Positions 17,277-25,166 of a stretch of DNA of 64,000 nt are shown here, piece after piece (positions within the stretch are counted from its first letter, which is position 1; each line of letters opens with the position of its first letter). A program made the translations under genes and the position numbers. Origin of the DNA: UBA2279 sp041595875 (GTDB taxonomy: Bacteria > Actinomycetota > Coriobacteriia > Anaerosomatales > Anaerosomataceae); assembly GCA_041595875.1 (NCBI GenBank), contig JBFHJN010000001.1, positions 1 through 64,000 on the forward strand, written 5' to 3'. Below the pieces are notes generated by a model that saw only the letters and a list, made by a program, of their open reading frames with translations, ran no database searches and was not told the DNA's origin.

Positions 17277-18182
17277 ATGGATCCTACTATCGAGGAGTTT
17301 CTCGGCCATCTTGCCGTCGAGCGTGGGGCGTCTCCGCTCACCATCGAGGCGTATCGTCGCGACCTGACCCAGTACGCCGCGTTGCTGGGCGCCCGCGGCG
17401 TCAATGAGCTGTCCCGTGCCGGCCGGGAGGATCTGAGCGCTTTTGTGCGCACGCTACGGGCCGAGGGGTTGGCGCCGGCCAGCGTGGAGCGCAAGGTCTC
17501 GGCCGTGAAGAGCTACCACAAGTTCCTTGTCCGAGAGGGGATCACCGACTCTCTGCCTACCGCGTTGTTGCCGCTCCCCAAGGTGCCCGAGCGCCTTCCG
17601 GATGTGATCTCGGTGGCCGAGGCGGACAAGCTGCTTTCGCAGCCCTTTCCTCAGGGGCCGGTTGGATACAGGGATCGCTGCATGCTCGAGGTCCTCTACG
17701 GCTGCGGCATGCGTGTGAGTGAGCTTGTGGGACTGGATGTCTCCGACCTCGATCCGGACTCAGGGTTCGTGCGTGTATTCGGCAAGGGGAGCAAGGAACG
17801 GCTGGTTCCTGTTGGCGGGGCGGCGGATCTGGCTTTGCGCGAGTATCTGGAACATGGGCGTCCGTACCTGCGCGCCAAGAAAGCCACTCTGCGACAAGAC
17901 CCTTCGGCACTGCTGCTCAACCAGCGAGGTCAACGACTGACGCGGCAGGCTGTCTTTGTCATGGTGCGACGCTACGGTGGTCTGATGGGGCTCGAGTTGC
18001 ATCCGCACACGCTGCGGCACTCGTTTGCGACGCATATGCTGCAGGGTGGAGCGGATCTGCGGGCGCTTCAGGAGATGCTCGGCCATGCTGATATCGCAAC
18101 GACGCAGATCTACACGCACGTGGATCGCACCCATATCAGGGAGGAGTACCTCTCTACTCACCCCAGGGCACGGCTCAGATAG
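17277..18182 (+). CDS. xerD: Tyrosine recombinase XerC/XerD
   Basis: Site-specific recombinase that resolves chromosome dimers at dif. The 301-residue protein has the N-terminal SAM-like DNA-binding domain (about 1-90) and the catalytic domain with Arg146, Lys170, His244, Arg247, His270 and Tyr279 all present in family positions. Length is typical of XerC/D. As the only Xer gene in the window it could serve alone or with a partner elsewhere; D is preferred over C only by overall resemblance. There is no ribosome-binding site before the ATG. It is not associated with integrase-type attachment repeats. Confidence 0.92.
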   Translation: MDPTIEEFLGHLAVERGASPLTIEAYRRDLTQYAALLGARGVNELSRAGREDLSAFVRTLRAEGLAPASVERKVSAVKSYHKFLVREGITDSLPTALLPLPKVPERLPDVISVAEADKLLSQPFPQGPVGYRDRCMLEVLYGCGMRVSELVGLDVSDLDPDSGFVRVFGKGSKERLVPVGGAADLALREYLEHGRPYLRAKKATLRQDPSALLLNQRGQRLTRQAVFVMVRRYGGLMGLELHPHTLRHSFATHMLQGGADLRALQEMLGHADIATTQIYTHVDRTHIREEYLSTHPRARLR

Positions 18183-18297
18183 GGCGTTACTTGGTGAAAA
18201 TTCTGTCATTAGAGACGAACAGCAGTGTTAGATGCATGCAGAGAGGGTTAGAATGAATAGGGTGTGCCGGTTGTCTTTTCAAGGAGGCGGATCGAGC

Positions 18298-19374
18298 GTG
18301 AATCGTAAGTGGAGATCTACTATCGCAGTACTGCTGGCTCTGACGCTGCTTGTCGCTTTTGTACCTGGTTGTGCAAGTGACGACACCGAAGAGCCGACGA
18401 CCGAAGAGCCGACGACCGAAGAGCCCAAGACCGATATCAAGGCCGCTATGGTCACCGATGTCGGCGGCCTGGGTGACAAGTCCTTCAACGACTTGTCATA
18501 CGAAGGTCTTCAGCGCGCGGAGCAGGAGCTTGGCGTTGAGATCGAAGTGCTTGAGTCTCGAGAGATCACTGACTACGAGTCCAACATCGACCAGCTTGCT
18601 ACTGCTGGCTACAGCCCGATCTTTGCCGTCGGTTTCCTTATGACCGATACCGTTGCCAAGGTCGCGCCGATGTACCCGGACACGAATTTCGGTGGCGTGG
18701 ATGAGTTCTTCGATCCCGTTCCGAGCAACGTTGTTGGCCTGAACTTCAAGGAGCAGGAAGGTAGCTACCTCGCCGGCGTCGTCGCCGGTCTGGCCACGCT
18801 GGACTCCTTTGACAGCAAGCTCAACAGCGACAACACGATCGGCTTCGTCGGCGGCATGGACATCCCGTTGATCCAGAAGTTCGAGGCTGGGTTCATCGCC
18901 GGTGCGAAGTCCGTCAATCCTGATGTCAAGGTCATCTCGCTCTATGCGGGCAACTTCACCGACATCGCAAAGGGCAAGGAGCTCGGCTACTCACTGATCG
19001 AGCAGAAGGCAGATGTCATCTATGCCGCGGCCGGTGCAGTAGGCCTGGGTACGATCGAGGCGTGCAAGGACAAGGGCGCGCTGTTCATCGGCGTTGACGC
19101 TGACCAGTACCTGACGGTCCCGGACTCCGGTGACGTCATGCTGACTTCGATGATGAAGCGCGTTGACAACGCAGTCTACGAGACCATCAAGGCTATGGTC
19201 GACGGGTCGTTCCCCGGTGGCCAGATCCAGGTGTTCGGTCTTGCTGAGGGCGGCGTCGACCTCGCTCCTTACCACGACTTTGAGACCAAGGTGCCTCAGG
19301 CGATCAAGGACGCTGTCGAATCCGCTCGTACGGACATCATCAGCGGTGCGGTCACAGTTCCCGAGGCCCCGTAG
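18298..19374 (+). CDS. BMP family ABC transporter substrate-binding lipoprotein (nucleoside type)
   Basis: Extracytoplasmic binding protein of a nucleoside-type importer, 358 residues from the GTG behind AAGGAGG; an upstream in-frame ATG at 18232 is less likely. The signal peptide ends in a lipobox with the lipidated Cys in AFVPGC, followed by a repeated TTEEP linker and then the BMP/PnrA-like periplasmic-binding fold (MVTDVGGLGDKSFNDLSYEG, then FGGVDEF and GIDAD-like GVDADQY). It lies upstream of the ATPase and two permeases of the same transport system, separated from them by two hairpins. Substrate, probably purine nucleosides, is inferred from family. Confidence 0.92.
   Translation: MNRKWRSTIAVLLALTLLVAFVPGCASDDTEEPTTEEPTTEEPKTDIKAAMVTDVGGLGDKSFNDLSYEGLQRAEQELGVEIEVLESREITDYESNIDQLATAGYSPIFAVGFLMTDTVAKVAPMYPDTNFGGVDEFFDPVPSNVVGLNFKEQEGSYLAGVVAGLATLDSFDSKLNSDNTIGFVGGMDIPLIQKFEAGFIAGAKSVNPDVKVISLYAGNFTDIAKGKELGYSLIEQKADVIYAAAGAVGLGTIEACKDKGALFIGVDADQYLTVPDSGDVMLTSMMKRVDNAVYETIKAMVDGSFPGGQIQVFGLAEGGVDLAPYHDFETKVPQAIKDAVESARTDIISGAVTVPEAP
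18388..18427 (+). repeat. Short in-frame tandem repeat in the lipoprotein linker
   Basis: The 15-base unit GAAGAGCCGACGACC occurs twice exactly (18388-18402, 18403-18417) plus a partial third copy. It encodes EEPTT repeats between the lipidated Cys and the folded domain. The length may vary between strains. Confidence 0.85.
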
Positions 19375-19384
19375 GCGTCACTTA

Positions 19385-19453
19385 CAGCGACATCTAGCTT
19401 GTCGCTGATGCGCTACACTATGAGGGGCGGCTGGTACGTCCAGTCGTCCCTCA
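19385..19453 (+). other. Two hairpins between the binding-protein gene and the ABC ATPase gene
   Basis: Hairpin 1 is a perfect 8-bp stem, CAGCGACA (19385-19392) with TGTCGCTG (19400-19407). Hairpin 2 is a 14-bp stem with two G-T wobbles, TGAGGGGCGGCTGG (19421-19434) with CCAGTCGTCCCTCA (19440-19453), loop of five. Neither has a T-run. They probably protect the upstream mRNA 3' end or limit read-through, so that more binding protein than transporter is made. A TACACT hexamer (19414-19419) between them could be a weak -10. Confidence 0.6.
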
Positions 19454-19492
19454 TCTTCACGTCGATGTCAGGACGATTCGAGAGGACCGCTG

Positions 19493-21049
19493 ATGCCGGT
19501 ACTCGAACTGCGTGAGATCACGAAGATCTTCCCTGGTGTCGTAGCCAATGATCGAGTCTCGCTCGAACTCGAGCGTGGTGAGATCGTTGCTCTGCTAGGG
19601 GAGAACGGCGCTGGCAAGTCCACGCTGATGAACGTCGTATACGGGCTGATGTCCAGTGACGGCGGTCAGATACTCGTCAATGGCGAGACGGTCAAGATCA
19701 AATCTCCTCGTCAGGCTATCGACCTCGGAATCGGGATGGTGCACCAGCACTTCATGCTGGTGGAGCCGTTGACCGTGACCGAGAACATCATCCTCGGCCG
19801 CGAGCCTGGACGTTTCGGCGTCATCGATTTTGCCACTGCGCGTCAGAAGGTCCAGGAGATATCCGCACGTTACGGGTTGAAGGTCGACCCTGATGCCAAG
19901 ATCATGGATCTTTCGGTGGGCATGCAACAGCGCGTTGAGATCTTGAAGGCCCTGTATCAGGGTGCGAGCGTCCTCATCCTGGACGAGCCCACCGCCGTCC
20001 TCACGCCTCAAGAGGTCAAGGAGCTCTTCCGGGTCGTCCGCTCCCTGGTCGACGAGGGACTATCGGTGGTGTTCATCACACATAAGCTCGAGGAAGTGAT
20101 GTCCGTCTCGGACCGCATCGTCGTCATGCGCGACGGCAAGGTCGTGGGGGAGACGAAGCCGTCGGAGACCGATGATGTGGGTCTTGCCCGCATGATGGTC
20201 GGACGTGACGTGGTCTTGAGCGTGCAGAAGGGCCCGTCCACCTGCGGTGCGCAGGTGCTTGAGGTCACCGACCTCGAAGTGCGTGACGACAGGGGTCTTG
20301 AGGCGGTGCGGGGCGTGTCCTTCACGGTCTGCGGAGGTGAGGTAGTCGCCCTCGCGGGAGTCAGCGGCAACGGGCAGCGCGAGTTGGTCGAAGCCATCGT
20401 GGGGCTGCGACGACCCTCTTCTGGAAGCCTGCAGCTGAAAGGGCTCGATATCACGCATGCCTCCGCAAGAGCCTCTATCGAGGCCGGCGTCTCGCACATT
20501 CCCGAGGACCGTCATCGGCGGGGACTCGTGCTTGAATTCGACCTGGCGGAGAACCTCATCCTAGGCGACCACCGACTGCCGCCATTCGCATCCCACGGGA
20601 TAATGCACCCTTCGGCCATCGCGAAGGTCGCCGAGAAGCGCATCGAAGATTACGACGTCCGCACGCCTTCGTGGCACGTGCTGGCATCCAACCTGTCCGG
20701 GGGCAATCAGCAGAAGGTGGTCGTTGCCCGTGAGATAGGCCGCAACCCCGAGCTTCTTGTTGCGGCGCAGCCGACACGAGGTCTTGATGTCGGCTCCATC
20801 GAGTTCGTTCACAAGCAGATCCTGGCGGAGCGAGAGAGCGGTAAGGCGGTCTTGCTGGTCAGCCTGGAGCTGGAAGAAGTGCTGTCGCTGGCGGATCGGA
20901 TCCTCGTTATCTATGAAGGCCGCATCGTACGCGAGTTCACGGTTGACGAGGTGGACGAGGAGACGCTTGGCTACTACATGACAGGTGGCGGAGGTTCGAA
21001 GCTGGATGGCGAAGCAGAGCATGTCGAGATGACTGAGGGAGACTCATGA
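19493..21049 (+). CDS. Nucleoside-type ABC transporter ATP-binding protein (duplicated ATPase)
   Basis: Cytosolic energy-coupling subunit of 518 residues with two ABC domains. The first has Walker A GENGAGKST at 36-44, Q-loop HQHFMLVEPLTVTENI, signature LSVGMQQRVEIL and Walker B SVLILDEPTAVLTPQE. The second has a degenerate P-loop (GVSGNGQRELVEAI), signature LSGGNQQKVVVAREI and LLVAAQPTRGLDVGS, as is usual for the RbsA/YufO-type ATPases. The ATG overlaps nothing upstream, and its stop overlaps the permease start by four bases. Confidence 0.94.
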   Translation: MPVLELREITKIFPGVVANDRVSLELERGEIVALLGENGAGKSTLMNVVYGLMSSDGGQILVNGETVKIKSPRQAIDLGIGMVHQHFMLVEPLTVTENIILGREPGRFGVIDFATARQKVQEISARYGLKVDPDAKIMDLSVGMQQRVEILKALYQGASVLILDEPTAVLTPQEVKELFRVVRSLVDEGLSVVFITHKLEEVMSVSDRIVVMRDGKVVGETKPSETDDVGLARMMVGRDVVLSVQKGPSTCGAQVLEVTDLEVRDDRGLEAVRGVSFTVCGGEVVALAGVSGNGQRELVEAIVGLRRPSSGSLQLKGLDITHASARASIEAGVSHIPEDRHRRGLVLEFDLAENLILGDHRLPPFASHGIMHPSAIAKVAEKRIEDYDVRTPSWHVLASNLSGGNQQKVVVAREIGRNPELLVAAQPTRGLDVGSIEFVHKQILAERESGKAVLLVSLELEEVLSLADRILVIYEGRIVREFTVDEVDEETLGYYMTGGGGSKLDGEAEHVEMTEGDS

Positions 21050-22173
21050 GCGAGACAAGGGAGACGCTGCCTGCCCAAAAGGCATGGATGTCGGTCGCCC
21101 AGAAGGTGGGCATTCCACTGGCCTCGGTCGTTCTGGCGATCATTGTAGGGTCTGTGATCATGTGGACCTCGGGGTACGACCCTGTGGCTGCTTTTGCGGC
21201 ATTGTTCAAAGGCTCTTTTGGTGGCCCGAAGCAGATCGGGGATACGCTGCTCCGATCGACGCCGCTCATACTCACCGGTCTTGCGTTGGCATACGGGTTT
21301 CGGGCCAATCTGTTCAACATCGGCGCCGAAGGCCAGTTGTTCATGGGTGGACTGGCTGTAGCCTGGCTTGGCGTGACCGTCACCGGTCTGCCCTGGGTCA
21401 TCATGGTGCCGATGCTTCTTCTCGCCTCTATGCTCGCCGGGGCGGCCTGGGCATTCGTACCGGCCATCTTGAAAGCCCGGGTGGGTGCGCATGAGGTCAT
21501 CACGACGATGATGTTCAGCTACATCGCCCGCTACATAGTCTCGTGGCTGGTCGTCGGTCCGCTGAAGGCCCCGGGGCAGATCCCGCAGACTGTGGCCCTG
21601 CCAACCGGTGCTCAGCTTCCCCGTATCCAGACGTTGTTCGGGGAGTCCACGTTGGATGCTCTCTCGTTTCTGAATCTAGGGCGGGCGCACCTGGGCATAG
21701 TGGTCGCTCTCATAGCCGCCCTGTTCGTCTGGTTCATACTCAAGTACACGACCCTGGGCTTTGAGAACCGTGCAGTGGGTTTCAACCCCTGGGCGTCGGA
21801 GACCGGTGGAATATCCGTGCAATGGACGACGGTCAAGGCTCTGTGCATCTCGGGTGCGTTCGCCGGATTGGCGGGCGCCGTCGAGGTGATGGGGGTGCAC
21901 TACCGCATATTCGATCAGTTCTCATCCGGATTCGGCTTCACGGGCATCGCGGTCGCCCTGTTGGCCAAGAACCACCCGCTGGGCGTCATTCCCGCTGCCA
22001 TACTCTTCGGAGGGCTGACGGCCGGAGCAGGCACGATGCAGCTGGAGGCAGACGTGCCGCAGAAGATCATCCTCATCATCCAGGCGTTGGTGATCTTCTT
22101 CGTCGCCGCCGAGGAGATCTTCAAATGGTTCGTGAAGCGTCGTCAGAAGGAGGCGTTGAGCCATGCTGGGTGA
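21046..22173 (+). CDS. Nucleoside-type ABC transporter permease, subunit 1
   Basis: Integral membrane subunit of 375 residues with about nine to ten helices, of the BPD_transp_2 (branched-chain/ribose/nucleoside) permease family. Characteristic segments are LTGLALAYGFRANLFNIGAEGQ near residue 80 and VGFNPWASETGGISV in the cytosolic coupling loop. An N-terminal extension of about 20 polar residues precedes helix 1. The ATG overlaps the ATPase stop (ATGA) and its end overlaps the second permease by 11 bases, indicating tight coupling. Confidence 0.92.
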   Translation: MSETRETLPAQKAWMSVAQKVGIPLASVVLAIIVGSVIMWTSGYDPVAAFAALFKGSFGGPKQIGDTLLRSTPLILTGLALAYGFRANLFNIGAEGQLFMGGLAVAWLGVTVTGLPWVIMVPMLLLASMLAGAAWAFVPAILKARVGAHEVITTMMFSYIARYIVSWLVVGPLKAPGQIPQTVALPTGAQLPRIQTLFGESTLDALSFLNLGRAHLGIVVALIAALFVWFILKYTTLGFENRAVGFNPWASETGGISVQWTTVKALCISGAFAGLAGAVEVMGVHYRIFDQFSSGFGFTGIAVALLAKNHPLGVIPAAILFGGLTAGAGTMQLEADVPQKIILIIQALVIFFVAAEEIFKWFVKRRQKEALSHAG

Positions 22174-23116
22174 CATCATCACGCCTGACTTGTTCGCCTC
22201 CGCACTTCGCATGGCCACGCCGCTGGCGCTTGCTGCCATCGGTGGCACGATCTGTGAGCGCTCCGGCGTCGTCAACATCGCGCTTGAGGGCATGATGCTT
22301 GTCGGTGCGTTTTTCGGCACCGTCATCACCCTGGCAACGGGCAACCCCTGGCTTGGCGTGATAGCGGCCGTCTTGTCCGGAGTGGCCGTCTCGGCGGTGC
22401 ACGCTTTGGCATCCATCAACCTGCGATCCGATCAGGTCGTCTCGGGTACCGCCATCAACATCCTCGCACTGGGCGTCACGGGATTCATGATGGAACGTTT
22501 GTACGGGCATCCCGGTACCACTGATCCGTCGGCGATGCTTCGACCTGTGTTCAAGTTCGCTGCTGCGGACGGAGGCTTTCTTGCAACCGTCTGGAACTGG
22601 ATCAACGGCATATTCCTGTCACACACGCCGATCGTCTATATGACTATCGTCATCGCCATCGTGGCGCAGTGGGCCATGTTCCGTACCCGTTGGGGATTGC
22701 ACCTGAGGGCGTTGGGCGAGCACCCGCGTGCCGTCGACACCGTCGGTTTGAGTGTCGTTCGTGGTCGCTGGGTCGCGGTCCTCATGAGCGGTGGTCTTGC
22801 GGGCCTGGCCGGCGCCAACCTGACGCTCGAGCAAGTGGGCAGCTTCACGGAGAACATGACCAACGGCCGCGGCTTCATCGCCCTGGCCGCGAACATCTTC
22901 GGCCATTGGACGCCTGTAGGGTCCTATCTTGCCTCGCTGCTCTTCGGTTTCGCAGACGCGCTGCAGATCAAGCTGCAGATCTTCCGAGGCGAGATCAACA
23001 TCCCGCCCCAGTTCTTCCTCATGCTGCCCTACGTGTTGACCGTTGTGGTGCTTGCGGGTGTCATCGGACGCGCAGTGGGTCCGGCCGCGGTTGGCAAGCC
23101 ATACGAGAAGGAGTAG
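22163..23116 (+). CDS. Nucleoside-type ABC transporter permease, subunit 2
   Basis: Second integral membrane subunit, 317 residues with about eight helices, forming a heterodimer with subunit 1. Family segments are GGTICERSGVVNIALEGMM near the N-terminus and LRALGEHPRAVDTVGLSV in the coupling loop. The ATG lies inside the end of subunit 1 behind AGAAGGAG. Together with the lipoprotein and ATPase it completes a BMP-type importer. A small membrane ORF follows directly. Confidence 0.92.
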   Translation: MLGDIITPDLFASALRMATPLALAAIGGTICERSGVVNIALEGMMLVGAFFGTVITLATGNPWLGVIAAVLSGVAVSAVHALASINLRSDQVVSGTAINILALGVTGFMMERLYGHPGTTDPSAMLRPVFKFAAADGGFLATVWNWINGIFLSHTPIVYMTIVIAIVAQWAMFRTRWGLHLRALGEHPRAVDTVGLSVVRGRWVAVLMSGGLAGLAGANLTLEQVGSFTENMTNGRGFIALAANIFGHWTPVGSYLASLLFGFADALQIKLQIFRGEINIPPQFFLMLPYVLTVVVLAGVIGRAVGPAAVGKPYEKE

Positions 23117-23443
23117 ATGATGGCGCTCGTCGCGGGTGGCGGGAAGCCGTTCTCGCTTGGACGTGCGCTCATGTGGGCAGCGGGCTGGGCGGTGGGAGCG
23201 GCTATCGGCGTGGCGCTGGGTGGCTGGTTGACGCTTGTGGGCGGCGCCGGTGCGCCGGGAGTCACAGAGCTTGACCCATGGATGGACCTTGGACTGCTTC
23301 CGCTAGTGGCCTTCGGTGCCGTGCTGGTCGTCCACCTCGTCGGCCAGCTTGCCGCCGCTACGGTCCGTGGACGACGCGCGGACAGCGGCAGCGACAGCGA
23401 CGACGAGGATCCAGACGCCCGCCACGACAGCGTCAGTCGGTAG
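23117..23443 (+). CDS. Small two-helix membrane protein downstream of the nucleoside transporter
   Basis: A 108-residue protein starting right after the permease stop, with GAGAAGGAG as ribosome site (the second ATG at 23120 is equally possible). Two hydrophobic segments are visible, about 17-42 and 58-83, then a polar Asp/Ser/Arg-rich tail. No family is recognised. The last 141 bases overlap in antisense the minus-strand ORF 23303-23548, so one or both tails may be evolutionarily young. Coupling to the transporter suggests cotranscription, not necessarily a transport role. Confidence 0.55.
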   Translation: MMALVAGGGKPFSLGRALMWAAGWAVGAAIGVALGGWLTLVGGAGAPGVTELDPWMDLGLLPLVAFGAVLVVHLVGQLAAATVRGRRADSGSDSDDEDPDARHDSVSR

Positions 23444-23548
23444 GTCGGGAGCGAAGTACATCCCGCGCAGGATCCCTCGTAGCACATAGGCGGCGGCCGG
23501 AAGCCCGACCGCCGCCCAAAGTGGCATCTTCAGAGATGGCCGCAGCAC
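23303..23548 (-). CDS. Small membrane protein downstream of the DUF4349 gene
   Basis: An 81-residue ORF starting with GTG one base after the DUF4349 stop, with GAGGG about six bases before it. It contains two hydrophobic stretches (LWAAVGLPAAAYVLRGILRG and AVVAGVWILVVAVAAAV) followed by a polar tail. The placement and ribosome site support translation by coupling to the DUF4349 gene. Its 3' half overlaps the plus-strand ORF 23117-23443 tail to tail. No family is recognised; it could be a shadow of that ORF, but its membrane segments lie mostly outside the overlap. Confidence 0.45.
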   Translation of the reverse strand: MLRPSLKMPLWAAVGLPAAAYVLRGILRGMYFAPDLPTDAVVAGVWILVVAVAAAVRASSTDRSGGKLADEVDDQHGTEGH

Positions 23549-23549
23549 G

Positions 23550-24542
23550 CTAGCCCTCGTGCATCTGCTCGGCGGGTGACACTTCCTGTGACCGCTTGAG
23601 CGCTCGTTTGCGCAGCAGGGTGCGCACTACGAAGAACACCAGGAGCGCGAGCAGCCACAGAGGCGCGGTGGCGATGGCCAGCATGATGGCCACGCGAACG
23701 ACACCGGCAGCGCCACGGAAGCCGTCTGTGATGGCTTCGCCAAAGCCCCAGTCATCGCCGGACGGGCGAACGAGAGGCTTGGGCTCGGTCAGGTCGATCG
23801 TCACCGTAGCCATGGCTGCCTGTCGTTCCAGGTACTTCACCTGAGCATCGAGGCTTTCGATCTCGCCGCGGACACGGTAGAGCTCCCGCTCGATCGAGAG
23901 CATCTCCTCGACGTTGGTGGCCGAGTCGAAGAACTCGCGAAGACGGGTCTCCTCGGCGATCAGATTGTCCAGTCTGGCGGCCATGTCGACATGCTGCTGT
24001 GTGACGTCCTGAGCGTCTTCGGCCTGATAAAGCACTGTGCCGATACCTGTGACGCCCTTGAGGAATGCGCTGTAGCTCTCGGCAGGGACACGGACGGTCA
24101 CATACCCGCGTAGGGCCGCGCCATCGGAGTAGGTGGTCTCGTCATACCGGTAGACCGGCGTGTCATTGTCTGTGGCGACCTGCATGGCCGTGATGATCCC
24201 GTTGTGGTCGGCGGCGAGCTTCTCGATCGCCGAGACTGCCGAGTCGACCTCCTCCACTTCGATGCGCATCGTCTTGTTGCGGATGATCAGCCGATCGGTC
24301 GCGTCGACGGCGACGTCTCCGGAACGTTCCGCAGTGTCAGTAGCCAGCATCTCGTCCTCGGAGTTCTTGCTCATGACACCGTCCGAGGTCATCGGCATCT
24401 CTTCGGGTGCTCCGGCGAACTCCTGATCGATGGTAGTCACGCTGTCTGAGCTGTCTCCGCTGATCGCCGAGCAGCCAGCAAGCGCGAGAAGCGCACATAC
24501 GAGCACCGTGGATACGAAGGTTCTTGAGCGGATCCGAGACAT
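23550..24542 (-). CDS. DUF4349 family lipoprotein
   Basis: A 330-residue envelope protein with a signal peptide and lipobox (LLALAGC), an acidic linker of about 50 residues, a conserved domain (about 75-265) including RIEVEEVDSAVSAIEKLA, a coiled coil (ARLDNLIAEETRLREFF through ELYRVRGEIESLDAQVKYLE), and a C-terminal membrane helix near 285-310 followed by basic residues. This is the layout of DUF4349 proteins, whose function is unknown. The start is placed at the ATG behind AAAAGGAG; an in-frame upstream start would extend before the signal peptide. Having both a lipid anchor and a C-terminal helix is normal for the family. Confidence 0.85.
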   Translation of the reverse strand: MSRIRSRTFVSTVLVCALLALAGCSAISGDSSDSVTTIDQEFAGAPEEMPMTSDGVMSKNSEDEMLATDTAERSGDVAVDATDRLIIRNKTMRIEVEEVDSAVSAIEKLAADHNGIITAMQVATDNDTPVYRYDETTYSDGAALRGYVTVRVPAESYSAFLKGVTGIGTVLYQAEDAQDVTQQHVDMAARLDNLIAEETRLREFFDSATNVEEMLSIERELYRVRGEIESLDAQVKYLERQAAMATVTIDLTEPKPLVRPSGDDWGFGEAITDGFRGAAGVVRVAIMLAIATAPLWLLALLVFFVVRTLLRKRALKRSQEVSPAEQMHEG

Positions 24543-24597
24543 CGTGAACTCCTTTTCCCGGTGGGTCTTCACGTCCCACACTACCGTAATCCCCAAC

Positions 24598-24642
24598 AAA
24601 AGACGCCCCAAGCCGCCTACTGGATGCAGGCGGTGGGGCGTC
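24598..24642 (-). terminator. Intrinsic terminator of the 54-residue membrane protein gene
   Basis: On the minus strand GACGCCCCA (24642-24634) pairs with TGGGGCGTC (24610-24602), with a further inner stem CCGCCT/AGGCGG, followed by TTTT (24601-24598). It separates the small upstream gene from the DUF4349 gene. Confidence 0.85.
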
Positions 24643-24666
24643 GGTGGTGCGATGATAGCGGGTTCG

Positions 24667-24831
24667 CTACTCGCTGACGGAGCTTTCGCGCGCCTTGAGC
24701 TGCTTTGCAGCGTAGACGAGGAAGCCGATCGCGATCGCGATGACAGCGAAGAAGGCGACTACAAGGAACTGAAATACGATACTCGCGACGTTGTAGCCGA
24801 GAACGGGTCCAGCAGCTATGAGCAGTGACAT
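24667..24831 (-). CDS. Small single-pass membrane protein (54 residues)
   Basis: An ATG at 24831 is preceded on the minus strand by a strong GGAGGTGA. The protein begins MSLLIAAGPVLGYN, has one long hydrophobic segment (about residues 16-41, including FLVVAFFAVIAIAIGFLVYA) and ends in a charged tail, KQLKARESSVSE. It has its own candidate promoter and an intrinsic terminator, so it looks like an independent small gene. No family is recognised; it could be a subunit or regulator of a membrane complex. Confidence 0.7.
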   Translation of the reverse strand: MSLLIAAGPVLGYNVASIVFQFLVVAFFAVIAIAIGFLVYAAKQLKARESSVSE

Positions 24832-24871
24832 GGGGGCGGTTCACCTCCAGAGAGCCCGCGGACATGACTCG

Positions 24872-24901
24872 ATTCTATCGCTCCAAGTCCTATGCGGGCA
24901 A
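24872..24901 (-). promoter_or_regulatory. Promoter of the 54-residue membrane protein gene
   Basis: On the minus strand TTGCCC (24901-24896) and TAGAAT (24877-24872) are separated by 18 bases. The expected start is about 20 bases before the Shine-Dalgarno. Confidence 0.6.
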
Positions 24902-25070
24902 CTACCCGTATCTGGAGCGTTTCCTCACCTTCTTCTATTCCGCTATCAACGTCCGATTCCTGCCTGCACTACTTAAGACGCTCGATTCGCACGTCGGGTT
25001 CTGCCTATGTTTGGCAGTTTGTGGCGAAGAGTGTCAGACCGGTGGAGGATGGTGGGGTGTTTTCCCATCG
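24902..25070. other. Intergenic region between the divergent small membrane gene and the dcw promoter
   Basis: No convincing gene is seen. Short plus-strand frames through here have no ribosome site and no family resemblance. Two GGTGG-type motifs at about 25041-25056 resemble, but do not match in spacing, the AAGTGG repeats that follow. Confidence 0.5.
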
Positions 25071-25104
25071 AAGTGTTGCAAAGTGGGATGAAGTGGAATA
25101 GAGT
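25071..25104 (+). promoter_or_regulatory. dcw promoter overlapped by three MraZ-box repeats
   Basis: Three head-to-tail 10-base units begin AAGTGT (25071), AAGTGG (25081) and AAGTGG (25091), matching the spacing and sequence of known MraZ operators. They overlap a promoter with TTGCAA (25076-25081) and TAGAGT (25099-25104), spacer 17. This supports repression of the dcw operon by MraZ, its first product. Confidence 0.8.
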
Positions 25105-25166
25105 TGTGCCTGTCGAGGTGTACACCGCCTCGTAAGGTGGGCCCCGGAGGAGCAGGGAGGGACGGG

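Noticed and set aside
17277..18182. Integrase of a mobile element
   Set aside because: Size, residues and context match housekeeping XerC/XerD; no attachment repeats or element genes are near.
18183..18297. Purine riboswitch before the nucleoside transporter
   Set aside because: No conserved purine-aptamer loops or pairing pattern could be found in the 115-base leader.
24825..25091. Plus-strand open frame of 88 codons before mraZ
   Set aside because: No ribosome site or known family, and it runs into the MraZ-box promoter.
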